Shown here: piece by piece, positions 40,036 through 52,433 of the stretch | How positions within the stretch are numbered: position 1 is the stretch's first letter | How the letters are laid out: every line of letters begins with the position of its first letter | DNA from: Gnetum montanum | Taxonomy: Eukaryota > Streptophyta > Gnetopsida > Gnetales > Gnetaceae | Direction: 5' to 3' | Assembly (NCBI GenBank): GCA_015680685.1 | Contig: MNCI01025392.1 | Coordinates: 96,540 to 160,539, forward strand | DNA: 64,000 nt | Made by a program: the position numbers and the translations under genes | Notes under the pieces: generated by a model | The model's database searches: none | Seen by the model: only the letters and a program-made list of their open reading frames with translations | Told to the model about the DNA's origin: nothing

Positions 40036-42540
40036 ATGTCTCTCTCACATAAAAGTGACCATGCACTATATAGCGAACACATTCATTAGAGAACTAATGA
40101 GATATATGATGAAGAAAATTGGAGTGACAAACCTTATGCAAGGGTTTCTTATGATCATGATCACCCTATCAACATTCAAAGACTACATTCACCTAAGGTA
40201 GATAGTCTTGGAGGAGATAATGTGAGTCCTGAACTAGGGAAGGCCTCAAGGCCTAAGACCTCCTTAGAACCAAGAAACGATAAATTAAGGGAACCTAGGG
40301 AAAACCATAGAAGCCATGACAATCCTTCCAATTCCTCATCCTCCTCTTTTCCTTCAATGTCTAGTTCTGATGAAGATGAACGTAGGCATGGAGATAAAGT
40401 TCCACTACAAGGTTGGACTAAAAATTTAAATTGAACCCATGGGAAAAGTCAAAGATGTCACCATGAACATAGACAGCATCATTATGATCAAACGAATAGA
40501 CATAGAAATTTCCCTGACAACCTATTTGATGACGATGAACCCCTATTAATCACTAAGAGCCTAATGTAGATCATAGAGGTAGTAAAGATATCTCATTGGA
40601 ATCGCAAAAAGAGTTGTCTACCCAAGCTTGACATGAATAATATTTTTAAATTTGTAGGAAGCTATGATTTAGATTCGCAACATCATCTACAAGACTTCCA
40701 TGATGCCTGTGCTTTCTGCAACATTCAAAGTGGGTGGCAAAAGCTTAAGCTCTTTCCTAAGATACTAATTGATAGAGTTGAAGTGTGGTATAGATCGTTG
40801 AGACCAAATTCAATCTAACGATGGTCTACAATGTTGGAACTTTTCAACAAGAAATACCAAACTTACGTAAGAGTGTCCAATTTGAGGAGACAAATCCAAG
40901 AGTGGAAGCAAGAACAACATGAACCCTTGGACATGGCCTTAGATAGATATTATGCCTTATTGAATAGATGCCTAGGCCATGGTTTCTCCTAGGAAAGGCA
41001 ACTTTTCTACATCATAGATGGGCTTCGTAATGAAACATGAGAGACCCTTGGGATGTATGCCCCAGGGAAATTGTATGAGCTATAAGGCCACTAAATTAAA
41101 GAGCTAATCGAACGTGTGGCAAATGAAGAAGGAGAGATATGGAACTGGAAAATGTTGAGAAATATCAATGGGACCCAACTCTTCAATAGAAAGAGGTCCA
41201 GATCTATAGTGAGGAGAACAAAACTGCTCTTGATAAGGTGGTCTCGCAATAAACCTTGTCGATACAGAAGTCTATTAATGAACTTGAAGTAAAGTTTAAT
41301 AGGATGTCTAAATGGATAGATGAAAATGTTACAACTCTCATTGAGATGATCAAGGAGAGGATCATGCAAAACAAGCCAGGCGATCATACTAAACAAAGGA
41401 TACAAAACCAAGAAATAGCTAGGAACACTTTTTGGCAAACAAGAAGAATGGCTAAAGAAAGTGAGGTTATAGACTCAACCACAGATGAAGATAATGGATG
41501 TGACATTTGCATATGTGACCATCCAAAGGGTTGTTGCCCAATCTTGTTACATCTGCAAGAGTATTGGGTAGGTGCCATAAATTCAAAGTTTGTGCAAAAG
41601 CACATGCCTAGGAGATTTTCTCTCCCACAAGGTAATCATAAACAGTTCCACAACCAATCATACCATCCTACGGGGATCCATTACCAAACTTAACATCATC
41701 ATCAACCACAATGGCAACAACCATAATCATTGGGAAGACCACCACCAAATTAGCCATATGCATTGAAATCGCAAGGATATTATGTTCAACATCTTGTTTC
41801 TCCAACAAGTTCTACACCCTCTACTTCCAATCACTGCTACCACTCTCCCAAGTATCATAAATCCATGACATCCCCTAAAGGATTACCACATCATGCCTCT
41901 TACCATCTAGCCTACCCTCAATATTCTCATAATCCATCTCCTTAGATACCATTGCTAGCAACATAGGAAGGTTTTGCACCACAATGTCAATAAACGAGTG
42001 CCACTTGTGCTACAAATGTGCATAGACATGCTAACATTAGTGGGTCTCAATGGCCACGTAGGAAGCATCCATTTTGAAGAAAAGGTTGTAAGCCAAAGTA
42101 GACCATGCATGGACCAACCGTATCATCCGAGCCAACATAAGGCTAATTTGGTGCACCATCTTCCTTGTCTCAACCAATGTCCTCTGATCATACACAAGGG
42201 TCAACATCCATTAGTACTCCAATCCCAAATCCAACTAATGAATCTACAAGTGTGGGGAGATAAATACATCCATGCATACCATATCATGATCAAGGATGCA
42301 ATTGTGGACTAGCCATCCATAATGTTAACACACCTCATACCTTGACCCATCATACATTTAATTATCAAGTGTGTGACCAATGATTCTTCTACCTAGCCAC
42401 CACACCACCAATAGAAACCTAGTGGCTAGGGCATGGACTACTACCAATTTTTCATACATGCATGGATCATATTCATCCACTTATTAATCCTTATCATGGC
42501 CAAATGCTTAGTTATGGGGGTCACCCCTCATTCTAATCTT
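40036..42540 (+). pseudogene. Gag of element I (broken)
   Basis: From ATG 40036 the frame holds to about 40818 with several stops, then shifts at least once before 41256. Core: SGWQKLKLFPKILIDRVEVWYRSLRP at 40729-40810, then YQTYVRVSNLRRQIQEWKQ. A CCHC-like knuckle (CDICICDHPKGCC, C-x2-C-x3-H-x3-C) lies at 41499-41537. The C-terminus is rich in Pro, His, Ser and Tyr and ends near LSYGGHPSF. A stop lies at 40816-40818, at the same codon as in E (34857). Confidence 0.8.
42507..42521 (+). other. Internal PPT copy at the end of gag (I)
   Basis: CTTAGTTATGGGGGT, encoding S-Y-G-G at the end of Gag as in E. The terminal tract of I reads TCAATCATGGGGGTA. Confidence 0.55.
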
Positions 42541-44048
42541 CAGGATTCTTAAGTGTTTTTCATCTTTTTGTTCTACAATTTTTTATCATTTTCCTATTTC
42601 TTGATCCAATTTTTTCTATTTCTTCCAATTTTTTCTAATTGTTGTTTTCATTCTCCTTGTTATGTAATCTCACTTGTGAATAACAGGATTATGTTGCCCA
42701 TTAAGGTGAGGTTTTCTCTATGTTTTCAAGTCATAAGGGACTTATTATTCAAACATTGAGACCACATCATCCATCCACTCATTTCATTAATAAGAGGTTC
42801 TTGCTTGGGTCATAATGATAACCTTTTTCATCATCCAACCTAAAAATAAATTCTTAATCATTGTGTCTAAACAAAGAAGTGCAGAACCAAGGTGGAATGT
42901 GAAGGGTGTGACATCAAGGGAATTTTTGGATTCTCTTTGGCCACTTTTGTATGTTCTATCATGTTGTTGAGGTTGTAACCATATCCTTGTAGATATAATG
43001 AAAAATGGAAGTAAGAGTAACTTAAAATGACACTGAATAAACTTTTGCAGGTCCCACTAGAAAGACATGTACCCATGCCTGAAGGTTGGTGGCTTCTTAG
43101 AATTGGAAGAAAGAGAAAAAAAAGAAGAGAAAATAAGTGAAAGAGAAATGTGTGTGTGTGTGTGTAATAAGTGTGCCATAATAAAGCTCCTCCCTTGGAC
43201 AAAACACCAAGTGATGTTACTCCTCACGACTTTGATAGTCTTATGGTTGTTGGTCGATGTGCTGAAAGAATGTGGTGTGGACTTGGATTGAATCTTGGAA
43301 AGGAGGACTCATGATTATTTAACCATTAATAACACACAAGGTTTCATTGTGTCATGGTAAGACCTCATGTTCCAATTTCTACAATCCTTTCTACAACCAC
43401 CTCATTTTTCAACTTCCAAGCACTCAATAGTTACATATTATTGTTTTCCTTATCATGTAATTGATCTATCCCACAACCTCAATTTCAATACCTTTTTCTT
43501 ACTCATTCTAGTGCTTTTCACATTGATGACTCGACCTTATCCCACTTTTGGTGCCTCAAACTGATTTTCCACTTACCCCAGAATGATGGACTCAACTTCA
43601 AACCTTCCAACCAATCACAAAGCTTTAGTTTGCATGCTCAGCTACCCTATTTAGTGAAAATTTTTGGACCTCGACATCGTGTACTGAATGTCAGGTCACA
43701 TAAAGTGTATATATAGGACCTTTGTGTACTTCAAATTCATTTTCATCATTTTTTTTACTAGGGGAGTTCAAATTTTCTCTCATGACTCAAAGCTCTACAC
43801 ACTCANAGAAGGTATCATAAGGGCAAGAATATTAAAAATTTTAGGAGTTATAATGAAAAATCACTCACATTAATGCTAGAAATCTAATTTTTCCAACCCA
43901 TGGACCCATAACCATCATTATAAGCCACCTATAAGGAAAGATAAGCTAATTGTGAAGGATCATAAAAAGAGATAGATACTTTTTGGGAATTTTTCTAACT
44001 TTGTAATCATATGCATTATGAACTTTATAAACTAAGGTTACGGGTAAG
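42541..44048 (+). other. Spacer of element I between gag and ORF3
   Basis: Non-coding spacer. It holds the family block GGTCCCACTAGAAAGACATG...CCCATGCC near 43051-43080 (inverted match in E near 32785-32815), a (GT)n run at 43149-43164 and the promoter-like module at 43671-43716. A lone N at 43806 has no flanking duplication. No domain is recognised in short ORFs. Confidence 0.6.
43671..43716 (+). promoter_or_regulatory. Internal promoter-like module upstream of ORF3 (I)
   Basis: CGACATCGTGTACTGAATGTCAGG is followed by GTATATATAGG (TATA at 43708-43716). The GACATC/GATGTC motif type is that of I's own U3 (39074-39135). It lies about 390 nt upstream of the ORF3 ATG. Similarity to U3 is weaker than in H. 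Confidence 0.45.
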
Positions 44049-44107
44049 GTATAAACTGATGATAACAAACATAACCTTAGTAACACTTGATATTTGCTTG
44101 ATTGTAG
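44049..44107 (+). other. Mini-intron-like segment of element I
   Basis: TAAG/GTATAAAC starts a 59-nt segment ending TTGATTGTAG directly before ATGG at 44108. It has a CTTGAT-like branch-point candidate. Confidence 0.5.
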
Positions 44108-46834
44108 ATGGTCCCAAAGAGAGGTGTTCAAGGTGAATCCTCACAAAGAGCTAGTAAGCGCCCATGAGGTAGTCAATGTTAGCAAAACACGTAGATCAAG
44201 AAGCCCAATCCTTTAGCATTCACCAAGAGGCTCTTGCTACTGGAAAATTGGCCTAAGGGGAGGCTGTAGAACCACAAGCTCCTAAGCAGAGACAACGTCT
44301 CACATTGCCTTCCAACTGCCTTGATACCACTTTAGAAAAGTCCATGTTGGCTTCAGTCATTATGGAGATGAACTTTGACCCATTCATGGAGTTTGCACCA
44401 AAAGTGGTTCAGACGCAACTCAATGTATCCCCACTATGGCCCATTCTGTCAAATAGTGGTGAATGGTACCTGGGTGAAACTCATCAGTTCTAGCACAATA
44501 AATATGAGGGCACCATTGTTAACATCTATGGAGTGAACATCTCTTATTCAGTTAAAGCAATTACTACAGCTCTCAACCTACCTAATGAAGGGGCGAAGGT
44601 TGCTCATTTGTCAACTAGAGTTGACCCTAAGACCAAGAAATTATGGTTGAGACAGGTGTATAGCAAGGAGGATAAGAGGTATAATGAAATGACTCTGGAA
44701 GAGAGAATCTATTTCAAGATCAGGACTTACCACCTATTTACCACAAAAGGGCTCAATCAAATTTCAACTTATGCAGTAAGGGAAAGTGCCATTTTAATGG
44801 GTATATTTGCGGGTAATCTTCCCTAATTTTATTTCACTGAAATCCAATGGTGGTTTGAAGAAAAAAAATTGTGGAGACCAACACTTTCATTTCCTTGCTT
44901 AATTAGAACGCTATGTAAGCATGCTGGAGTCTTGGAATATACAAATGATATCCCCAGGAAGGCTTAGAATGCCTCCTTCACTGAACTTCTAAAATTTGTA
45001 GCATCAAGAAAGGATCTTAGTGAAGAATAAGAAGCAAAAAAGGAGGTAGAGCCACAAATAGAAATACAACATGAGCCTGAGCAATGCCCATAGACTCAAG
45101 CTCCACTGCCACCACCGTAAGACTACAGGCCCTTGATAAGCCATCTATAGAAGATAGCTAAAGTAGTTAGTTGAGGAAGCAGGGATGAGTCCAATCTCTT
45201 CCAAATCATGGATGATGCTATACGACATACAATATTAATTAACCTAATGCAAGGGGAGATCTTGATACAATCAAGAGGATAATGATCCCAATGGTCATGA
45301 CCAATCTTTGGGAACATTGCATCTTTCCAAGTAATGTTGGAAACTAGAGAAGATGCCATAGTTTGTGGTACTACAACATGAGGATGCGATAGGTGTAGTA
45401 GAAGTAATCACAGATCATATCAAAGAATCATTCAACATGCTTGTTGTGCCCTCGATAGATCTAATAGGAGCTAGAGATGCACATGTGTTGGTTGGAACTT
45501 TAATGACTCCTACGATGCATGAGGATGTGCTTGATCAATTATTATAGATGAGCCAAGTAATCACCACCTTATTTAACATCCCTAGTGATGTCACTATAGC
45601 TTAGTTAGATCTCATCACCACAAAAGAAAAGTTGGTCATGGAAAAAGTTAGGGCAGAGCATACAGAAGCATAAATACAAAGATTGTAAGAAGAGTTGGCT
45701 ATCCTAAGAGCTAAATGATAGGATCCCACTCATTATGTTGTGCTAGACCAACTTGAACAATTTAGGACAAAGCAACTAATTGAGCTAACTAAGGAGAGAG
45801 TAGCTACTAAGTAAGAGAAAGAGAAGGTAGTTTGAAATGTCTCTACTACTGATGTGTAATCTCATGCATACAAAAAGGCATTAATTATTGTACAAGAAGA
45901 GAATAAGTAGCTCATCACAAAAAATTCTAGGTTAACCACCATGGAGAAGCAAAAGAACATTCTAGAGGAAAGCATCCATTAGTTAAGAGAACAACTAGTG
46001 AGGGTTAACCAAGACATGAATAGATTGGCCAAAGAGAATAGAACCCTCTCAATGGAGGAGGTCTGCACTATCCACTAGAAGTCAATAATTAAAGCTAGTG
46101 CATGGAAAAATGAGGCCAAAAAGCATGAGAAACTAAAGGAGCACTTTTGTGACCAAGTTAGCATGTACAAGCAGATCAATGAAAAAGAAATCTAGATGGC
46201 CAAGGCCCACATAAGCTTCTTGTCAGCTCAAAATCCTAAGTGGTAGCCCATCTTGAATAATTATGCCTTGGTCCATCAAGCGAAATTTAAGAATAAGGAC
46301 CTACAGATAGAAGATCTGAAAGAATACATGGTGTTGGCTAACCTTAGATATGCCAACCTTGCCATGTTAATAGTAGGTCACCCCTGAAATGAGCTGGAAA
46401 AACAAGTGGCAACCACTTATGCATTATATGAGAAAGAGTTTGTAGATCAAAAGGATGCTTTGCAGAAGATGTAGGTGGCAAACTCAAAATTAGAGGTGGT
46501 TAAAGCTAGCTATCAATGATAGAAGGACGTAGCCTCAAACCTAGCCTAAAGATTAATTGATTATCATGAACTCAAAGACAAAGTTATGGTCTTCGAGGAG
46601 GAACGACAGTAGTTCACAGCTTGGTATGCATAGGAAAATTAGATGTTCTTGCAACTACCATGTTCTTAGGATGTACTAGTGCCAACACACATCGGCTTAG
46701 CAGCTTGGATGGTACACAACCCATGGATGAAGGAGGAGAAGTTTCAAGAATTGCTCAATTGCTACAAATTTTAACAACTTGATGACAAAGGGAAGCAACT
46801 GATGGAAGAGCCACCACGTCCAAGTGCCACATGA
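44108..46834 (+). pseudogene. ORF3 of element I: plant-transposon-like domain plus coiled coil (broken)
   Basis: About 909 codons from ATG 44108 to TGA 46834. The conserved domain lies at about 44350-44990: SGEWYLGETH, VNISYSVKAITTALNLP, LEERIYFKIRTYHLF and a FPCLIRTLCKHAG block. From 45365 to 46834 the frame is continuous for 490 codons but has about 25 nonsense codons, more than half TAG, many facing Gln or Trp in the other copies. The content is Glu/Lys/Gln/Ala-rich with heptad-like spacing, so a long coiled coil is likely. Two frameshifts lie before 45365. Function unknown. Confidence 0.72.
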
Positions 46835-47018
46835 GCTTCCCAGTTTTGTTTCTTTTGCTTTGTAATAATGTGTTCCATTTTTTGTATCACATCATTGTGG
46901 CATGCAAAGAGTCAATTTTTTTGTTCATTATTTAATTTAGTCAATAATCCCATACCTACCCAATATTTTGTAAAGATCTTGTTCCTCATTTTTCTCAACT
47001 TGAGAACAAGTTTTCATT

Positions 47019-47032
47019 CAATCATGGGGGTA
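47019..47032 (+). other. Polypurine tract of element I
   Basis: CAATCATGGGGGTA directly precedes the 3' LTR at 47033. Confidence 0.85.
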
Positions 47033-47878
47033 TGATGAGTTATCCTTTGTCAGGCCCCAATGTTGGAGCCAAAAAGTGATGTTGGATATTCGACATTGTC
47101 TCCTTTGGGTTGGCCTATAAATACAATACTTAGGCATCCAATTGAGATAAGCAAGAGTAGTAGTATAAGATAATTTTAGTTTTCAGTTTTTGGTTGTCTT
47201 TCTTAACATTTTGTTATTCCTAGTGCATGCTCACAATGTGATGTTTGTAATCGTATGGCACCTTTGTTCAAGTGTGATGTACTTGGACACATTACATGAT
47301 TGGAAATAGAGATTGAGATTACTCCCATCATTATAGCATCCACTTAGATTATTATTAATTTTAATTGTTAATTATTTACTACTTTCTTTAGTTAAATGTT
47401 TCCATATGTTTCTATTTACTATTCCTGTTATTAAGTAGAATGCGCACACCTTAATCATGAACATTTAAGTGTAGATACTTGGTATTCTAGAAGTGTATTG
47501 TTTGGCACAACTAGTGACATACACTAGGTAATCCTAGAAGTAGTCTTGCGAAGTCCACAATGTGTACAAATGATTAATGGTGGATATCCATCGCATGTAG
47601 GCTAATTAGATTTCACTTTCCATTGTTTGTTAGCTTAATTAATTTATCTCTTTATCATCATCAAGAGTAGTATAGGATTAGATAACATTATACGCCTCAC
47701 TTTGCACTAAATCATACATGATAAAGCTACCACTAATCCAAGTGGGAAGATAGTGAACTACAATCAAAGCATAGTAGTCTAGATACCACAACTAGTCCCA
47801 TCCACAAAATTTGACTAGATCATGCGTGAACACTTATGATTCATATGGTTGAGCGTAGGGGTACCTCACCACTCATCA
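47033..47878 (+). repeat. 3' LTR of element I
   Basis: This runs from TGATGAGTTATCC to ACTCATCA. Many substitutions against the 5' LTR mark an old insertion. The U3 array is changed (GATGTTGGATATTCGACATTG); a TATAAATAC box lies near 47117. Confidence 0.9.
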
Positions 47879-47883
47879 AGCAC

Positions 47884-48365
47884 TAAATAGTAGAATAAGA
47901 ATGAGACTGCATCATCTTTGTGTTAAAATAGGAAGATCAAACAATGAGCACCATGAAGATAGAACATGTTGATTATGTTTACCACAAGTGATACAAAATG
48001 AGTAACATGGATTATTAGAATATTGTAGAATAGATTTCTTTTGAAGAAAACAGAAAATCTCTAGCTAGTCTTTCTATGAGTTATTCAAGAAACTAGTATT
48101 AGATTTAGGGAATTATATACAAGATGTGTTCAAGTTGTATGGATATTATAAATATATATTATACTCAAGATTTATTACTAATGATATATTTTAAACAAGT
48201 TCATTTTTTTGACAGATCCTTTGGGTCTACACAAACATAATAAAATATTAGGATCAACATTTGTAAAAATACAAAATATAAAAAAAAAAAAATTTGAACA
48301 TTCAAAGGGTTCATCTTATATAAAACTAATCCACTTGTCATCCCCTATTCCTCTTCTAACATTTA
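47884..48365. other. AT-rich non-element DNA between I and H
   Basis: About 480 bp without ORF, LTR or RNA gene that I can recognise. Together with 38757-39051 it is the longest stretch of probable original DNA in the window. Confidence 0.5.
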
Positions 48366-48370
48366 CCTAG

Positions 48371-49278
48371 TGAAGAGAAACGAGATACCCATATGCCTGA
48401 TCATATGAATCACAAAATGTTCATGGACAATCTAGATGAATTCTGTGGACTTTATAGTTTCCGATGCACTAGTCTTATAGGTAGTGAGCTTTGCCTTAAG
48501 GTTATTTTTTGTCTTCCCAATTACACTTGTGAAGTACAAAGGTATGGTTAATTGAAATTGAGGCATATGATTTTTATCATTTTATATTTTATGTTCTTTG
48601 GTGCTTTGAAGAGAGAGATAAAGTAATTTAATGATTGATCTAAATTAACTAACTAACTGATCTCTAACTAATCCTAACATAAGCATCTGGTTCCACTTTT
48701 CGTACATGTCCTAAACCCATGTATCCACTGCTGGGTTACTAACTGCTATGCCACTAGGTGCACCAAGCAATAATGCTACTAGGATTACCAAGCATATATG
48801 TGTTACACTCAAAGAAGTTGTTCTTATGTATTTAATCTATCTAGCTTATCTCACTTAATTAGCTTAATTACTTAAAAAAAATAATTAACTAAAATCATTA
48901 AATACATAGATAAATACCTAAACTATCTAGAATTCTGCAAGGTTTATCAAGAAGCTCATCTTTATTATTGTACACATTGTCGTGCTTAGGTACAACAATG
49001 CTTGAATAAAGATTTGTACACTCAATGACTCCCATTGCGAGCACTTGAGAAAAATATTCTAACTTTCAAATAGACAAACTATAAGAGCTATGCTACTACT
49101 ATGAATCTAATGTTATAAATGTGACTAGTGAGCATGTATTTATAGCAAAAAATGAACCCTACATTAATGGGGCCACATCGATTCAGCAAATGATGCATCA
49201 ATGGTGCTACATTGACAAGGCCCAGTTGATAGGGCTTGTTGATGAGGCCTCATCATCATAGCCAACCATGATCCATCA
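48371..49278 (-). repeat. 3' LTR of element H
   Basis: This starts TGAAGAGAAACGAG (mutated TGATGAG) and ends ATGATCCATCA. The TATA box is TTTATAG on the + strand near 49139. The U3 array has ATTGACAAGGCC and TTGATGAGGCCTC-like motifs at 49160-49258. By eye it differs from the 5' LTR at more than one site in ten. Confidence 0.88.
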
Positions 49279-49294
49279 TACCTCCATGATTGAA
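49279..49294 (-). other. Polypurine tract of element H
   Basis: TTCAATCATGGAGGTA on the minus strand: a decayed tract, with one G changed to A in the G-run. Confidence 0.8.
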
Positions 49295-49518
49295 TAAAAA
49301 CTCATGCTCAAGTTTCTTTACAAAAGTGGGAAGATATGGGATTATTGATGGACTCTTAACAAAACAAAGCAAACTAACTTGACAAAACTAAGTGCCTAAT
49401 TGTATGGATCAACACATTATAAAAATTGTGGTGTTCATAACATAAAATTGAACACCATGAAATAATTCTTCAAAATTGGACAGCATATCCTTTTATGGCA
49501 TGGAGTTGGTGGAGAAGA

Positions 49519-52372
49519 TCAAATTGTCTTAAGTAGTGGTGGCTCTTGAGGCTTTGAGAAACCTTCATCGACTTCAAGCACATGTGGTAGCTGAGGTGGC
49601 TATGGCTATCCTGCTGCTACTACAGCTTCTAGCAGGAGGCGAAAGGCATCTAACAATGCTTTCATTTTCTCCTCCTTACTCTTGGGATCATGCACCATCC
49701 ATGTAGCTTCACTAATGTGGGTCAAAATAGGCACATCCCAAGGATAGGGAATTGTTGGAAATAGCTCCTTAGCATTAATGAATAAAGTAACAAATTATTT
49801 ACACTTGATGTCGAATGTCTTAACTGTGTCTTTTAGCTCATGGTAATCATTCATTCTCTTAGCCAAGTTCTTAGCAGTTGATTGTTGATCCATGAATCAT
49901 GCCTTGAGAACTTCAAGTTTAACATTTGTTGTCTCAAGCTTTTTCTTGGTGTTTTTATGGTGCTTGAACTCAACCTCATACAACAAGTATGAGCTAGCCA
50001 CTTATTTTTTCAATTTTCACTATGGTTGTCTGGCAATTAGCATTGCCAAGTTTACATAGTAGAAATTGGCCAGTTCCATGTATTTTGTCATTTCTTTAAT
50101 TGGCAACTCCTTCAAGTAGATCTCTGCTTTGTTATAGGCATCAATCCAATGAATGATGGGCTATCACACTTCTCTTCCTTGTTGGAGGGCTTCATTTACT
50201 TTTTCCTTAGCCATTTGAATATGTTTCTCATTTACCTCCTTCTATAAGCCAACCTGGTCTCTATAGTGATTTTTAACTCTTTCAAACTTAAGAGCCTTAT
50301 TTTTCTAGGTAATGATCTCAATGGAAAACTTCTAGTGTAAGACTCAGACTTCCTCTATAGATAGATTTTGATTTTTTGTAGCCAATTTCCTCAACTTAGT
50401 GTTTACCTTGGTGAGTTACTCTTGTTGTTGGTGAATGAATTCCTACATCTATTGTTTCTGTGCATCAACATTGCATAAGAGATGATTTTCAGGGTTAATG
50501 ATTCATTTTCTTAATGCATCTGAACCAAGTTCTTTCGAACTGAGTAGGTTTTTGCTTCTACTATGGACTGGTTGAAGATGGCCATCACTGTTTCCTGCTC
50601 AACTTTTTTTAGTTGTTCTTGAAGCTGTTGAAAAGCTTCATCTCTAGTGAGTGTTGGGTTGAGGAGTGCAGGATCAGCAAAATGGGCATGTAGTTCAGAA
50701 ATTTCTGTAGCCAAGCATTGGTTTTATGCTTGGGTCATTTCAAGTTCTCCTCTAAGATGATGCACTTTACATTTGCTTCCAATAGCTCCAACTAGGTTGT
50801 AGTACTATTATCTAAGAAATCAAATATTTTGGGAATCATTTGCATGATCTCCACCAGTCAGTCCAGCAACTCTTCATGCTAGGCTGCATTTAATCTTTAG
50901 TGGATCATGCTTGTGAATGTTTGCACATCTTGAAGTGAAAATACATCTAGTATAGGCACCATAGGTGCATTAAGCACTTTAGCAATTCAATCAGTGACTA
51001 CTTTAGCAGCAGTCTCCTACCCTTAGTGCTGCATCATTAGTATAGTTGCCCCCTCATATTCCTCCAAACACATCAAAAAGGAGGTGGCATTCTCAAATAT
51101 TTTTAGGAATAAATGGTGTTGAGATAAGGACACCGTCACCTCTCAGGCATTAGGATCCAACCTCGTGAACAACTGCATTCTTTAGACAAAGAATATAGGC
51201 CCACCTCTTTCCATTTGGCTAGTTGTCCAAGACATCTCATTAAGGTGACTCATTGTCGATTGATATATAGATGGGTCTGCACCACTTGTTCTTGCATGTT
51301 GCTCTTGCTCATATAAGAGTTGCTCTAGAATTTTGTGCAAGTGCTCAATGGCTACATGGGCATATGGTGTTGTTTCTTAAGTAAGCAGTGGAGGTAGCGG
51401 CTCTTGCTCCCCTTCTTTAGTCATGGCAAGTGTCTTGTCCTTCATTATTTTAGACCATGAGGTAATGGGAGTATGCCTAATTATGTCATTTTCATAGCCG
51501 ATGATCCCTATCCTTTTGTAAATTTTTCAGATGAGACATGGGAAAGGTAGGGTTTTCCTTCCATGTTAATTTTCTTTGAAGCACTTCTTAATCTTTAAAT
51601 AGATCAATTATGGAAGGTTTGCTAGAAATATCTAGCTTAGAGTAGTTCATGCTCGGGTAGAAAAGACAGTCACCTTGTTGGACCTCACCATTGAATTAAG
51701 TTGATAGGATGCTATTTTGAAGTATATGCATTCTGTCAGTGTGAGTGCACCATATTCCTTACGATCGATCCTGTAACACTGTTGAGTCCACTCCTTTTTG
51801 GCCTTAAGGTCACCTTGTATTGATAGCTCTACCAATTGTGTCCTAGTATTAGGCAACCCCAATGCTTGTGCGATAGCTTTAGCCAAATAGGACACTTAAA
51901 TATCCTTGATTTTCACTATAGAACTTGGCCTTTTTTTGTTTTATAAGAGATACACCTCTTCCATGTATCACTCCCCATTGGAAGTGATGACCAGCCACAT
52001 GGGAGAGGTTTGTAATTGTGATTTCACCTCTACTAGAGCATGCTCTAAAAATGGCCCAAAGTTCAATTCCTGGAGAATTAAGTGTTGGATATCATAGGGC
52101 CTAATAGTGTCAAGGCAAGCTTGTGTTAGTATGACCTAAAGCCTTGGTATAAGTCTTGGTTCTTTCCCTTGCTGTGATTGTTTTGTTGGCACTCCTTCTT
52201 CAAGAATCTGTTGAACATATTCCACTTCAGGCTCCTTTCAAAGAGGCCTAGTTGCATGGGTTGCTTCTAATTATTCTTGGGCCTATTCGTATTGGCTCCT
52301 TCCAGTTTTGGGTCATTTCTCCCTTAGTTGAGAGGGTCCTCCCTCTTGTGATCATTTTGATCTTGTTGCCAT
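49519..52372 (-). pseudogene. ORF3 of element H: plant-transposon-like domain plus coiled coil (broken)
   Basis: About 951 codons, from ATG 52372 (after TGATTATAG) to a stop at 49519. The conserved domain: SYLAKAIAQALGLPNTRTQ near 51840-51895, KKEWTQQCYRIDRKEYGALTLTE following it, and a LPMSHLKNLQK-like remnant of the FPCLI block near 51540. The coiled-coil part covers about 49800-51000. The C-terminal end matches F. Many stops. It lies at the 3' end of a gag-pol element, the usual place of the env-like ORF in Athila elements, but no signal peptide or clear membrane segment is seen. Confidence 0.72.
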
Positions 52373-52433
52373 CTATAATCACAACATGACCATAGGTTAG
52401 AAATTATTGTGTAACATGAAACAATTAGAATAC
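52373..52433 (-). other. Mini-intron-like segment of element H
   Basis: On the minus strand AAG/GTATTC starts a 61-nt segment ending TTGTGATTATAG, directly before the ORF3 ATG. It contains TTTCTAAC as a branch-point candidate. K has a clear counterpart of equal length. Confidence 0.52.

Larger units (their letters stand above)
39052..47878 (+). mobile_element. Element I: pol-less gag-ORF3 element (8.83 kb), complete
   Basis: A complete plus-strand element with perfect AGCAC target duplications (39047-39051 and 47879-47883). Order: 5' LTR (858 bp), primer site, gag, PPT-like motif, spacer with internal promoter-like module, mini-intron-like segment, ORF3, polypurine tract, 3' LTR (846 bp). 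No protease, RT or integrase. Gag and ORF3 are closest to E in layout, so E and I represent one pol-less subtype. It is more decayed than E, with about 25 nonsense codons in the coiled-coil part of ORF3. Confidence 0.9.

Noticed and set aside
42867-43202. 111-aa minus-strand ORF in the spacer of I
   Set aside because: It runs through a GT microsatellite and family spacer blocks, and is not open in E or H.
49519-52372. ORF3 as a true envelope gene
   Set aside because: It shares the position of env-like ORFs, but I see no signal peptide, transmembrane helix or glycoprotein pattern; long coiled coil and plant-transposon-like domain instead.
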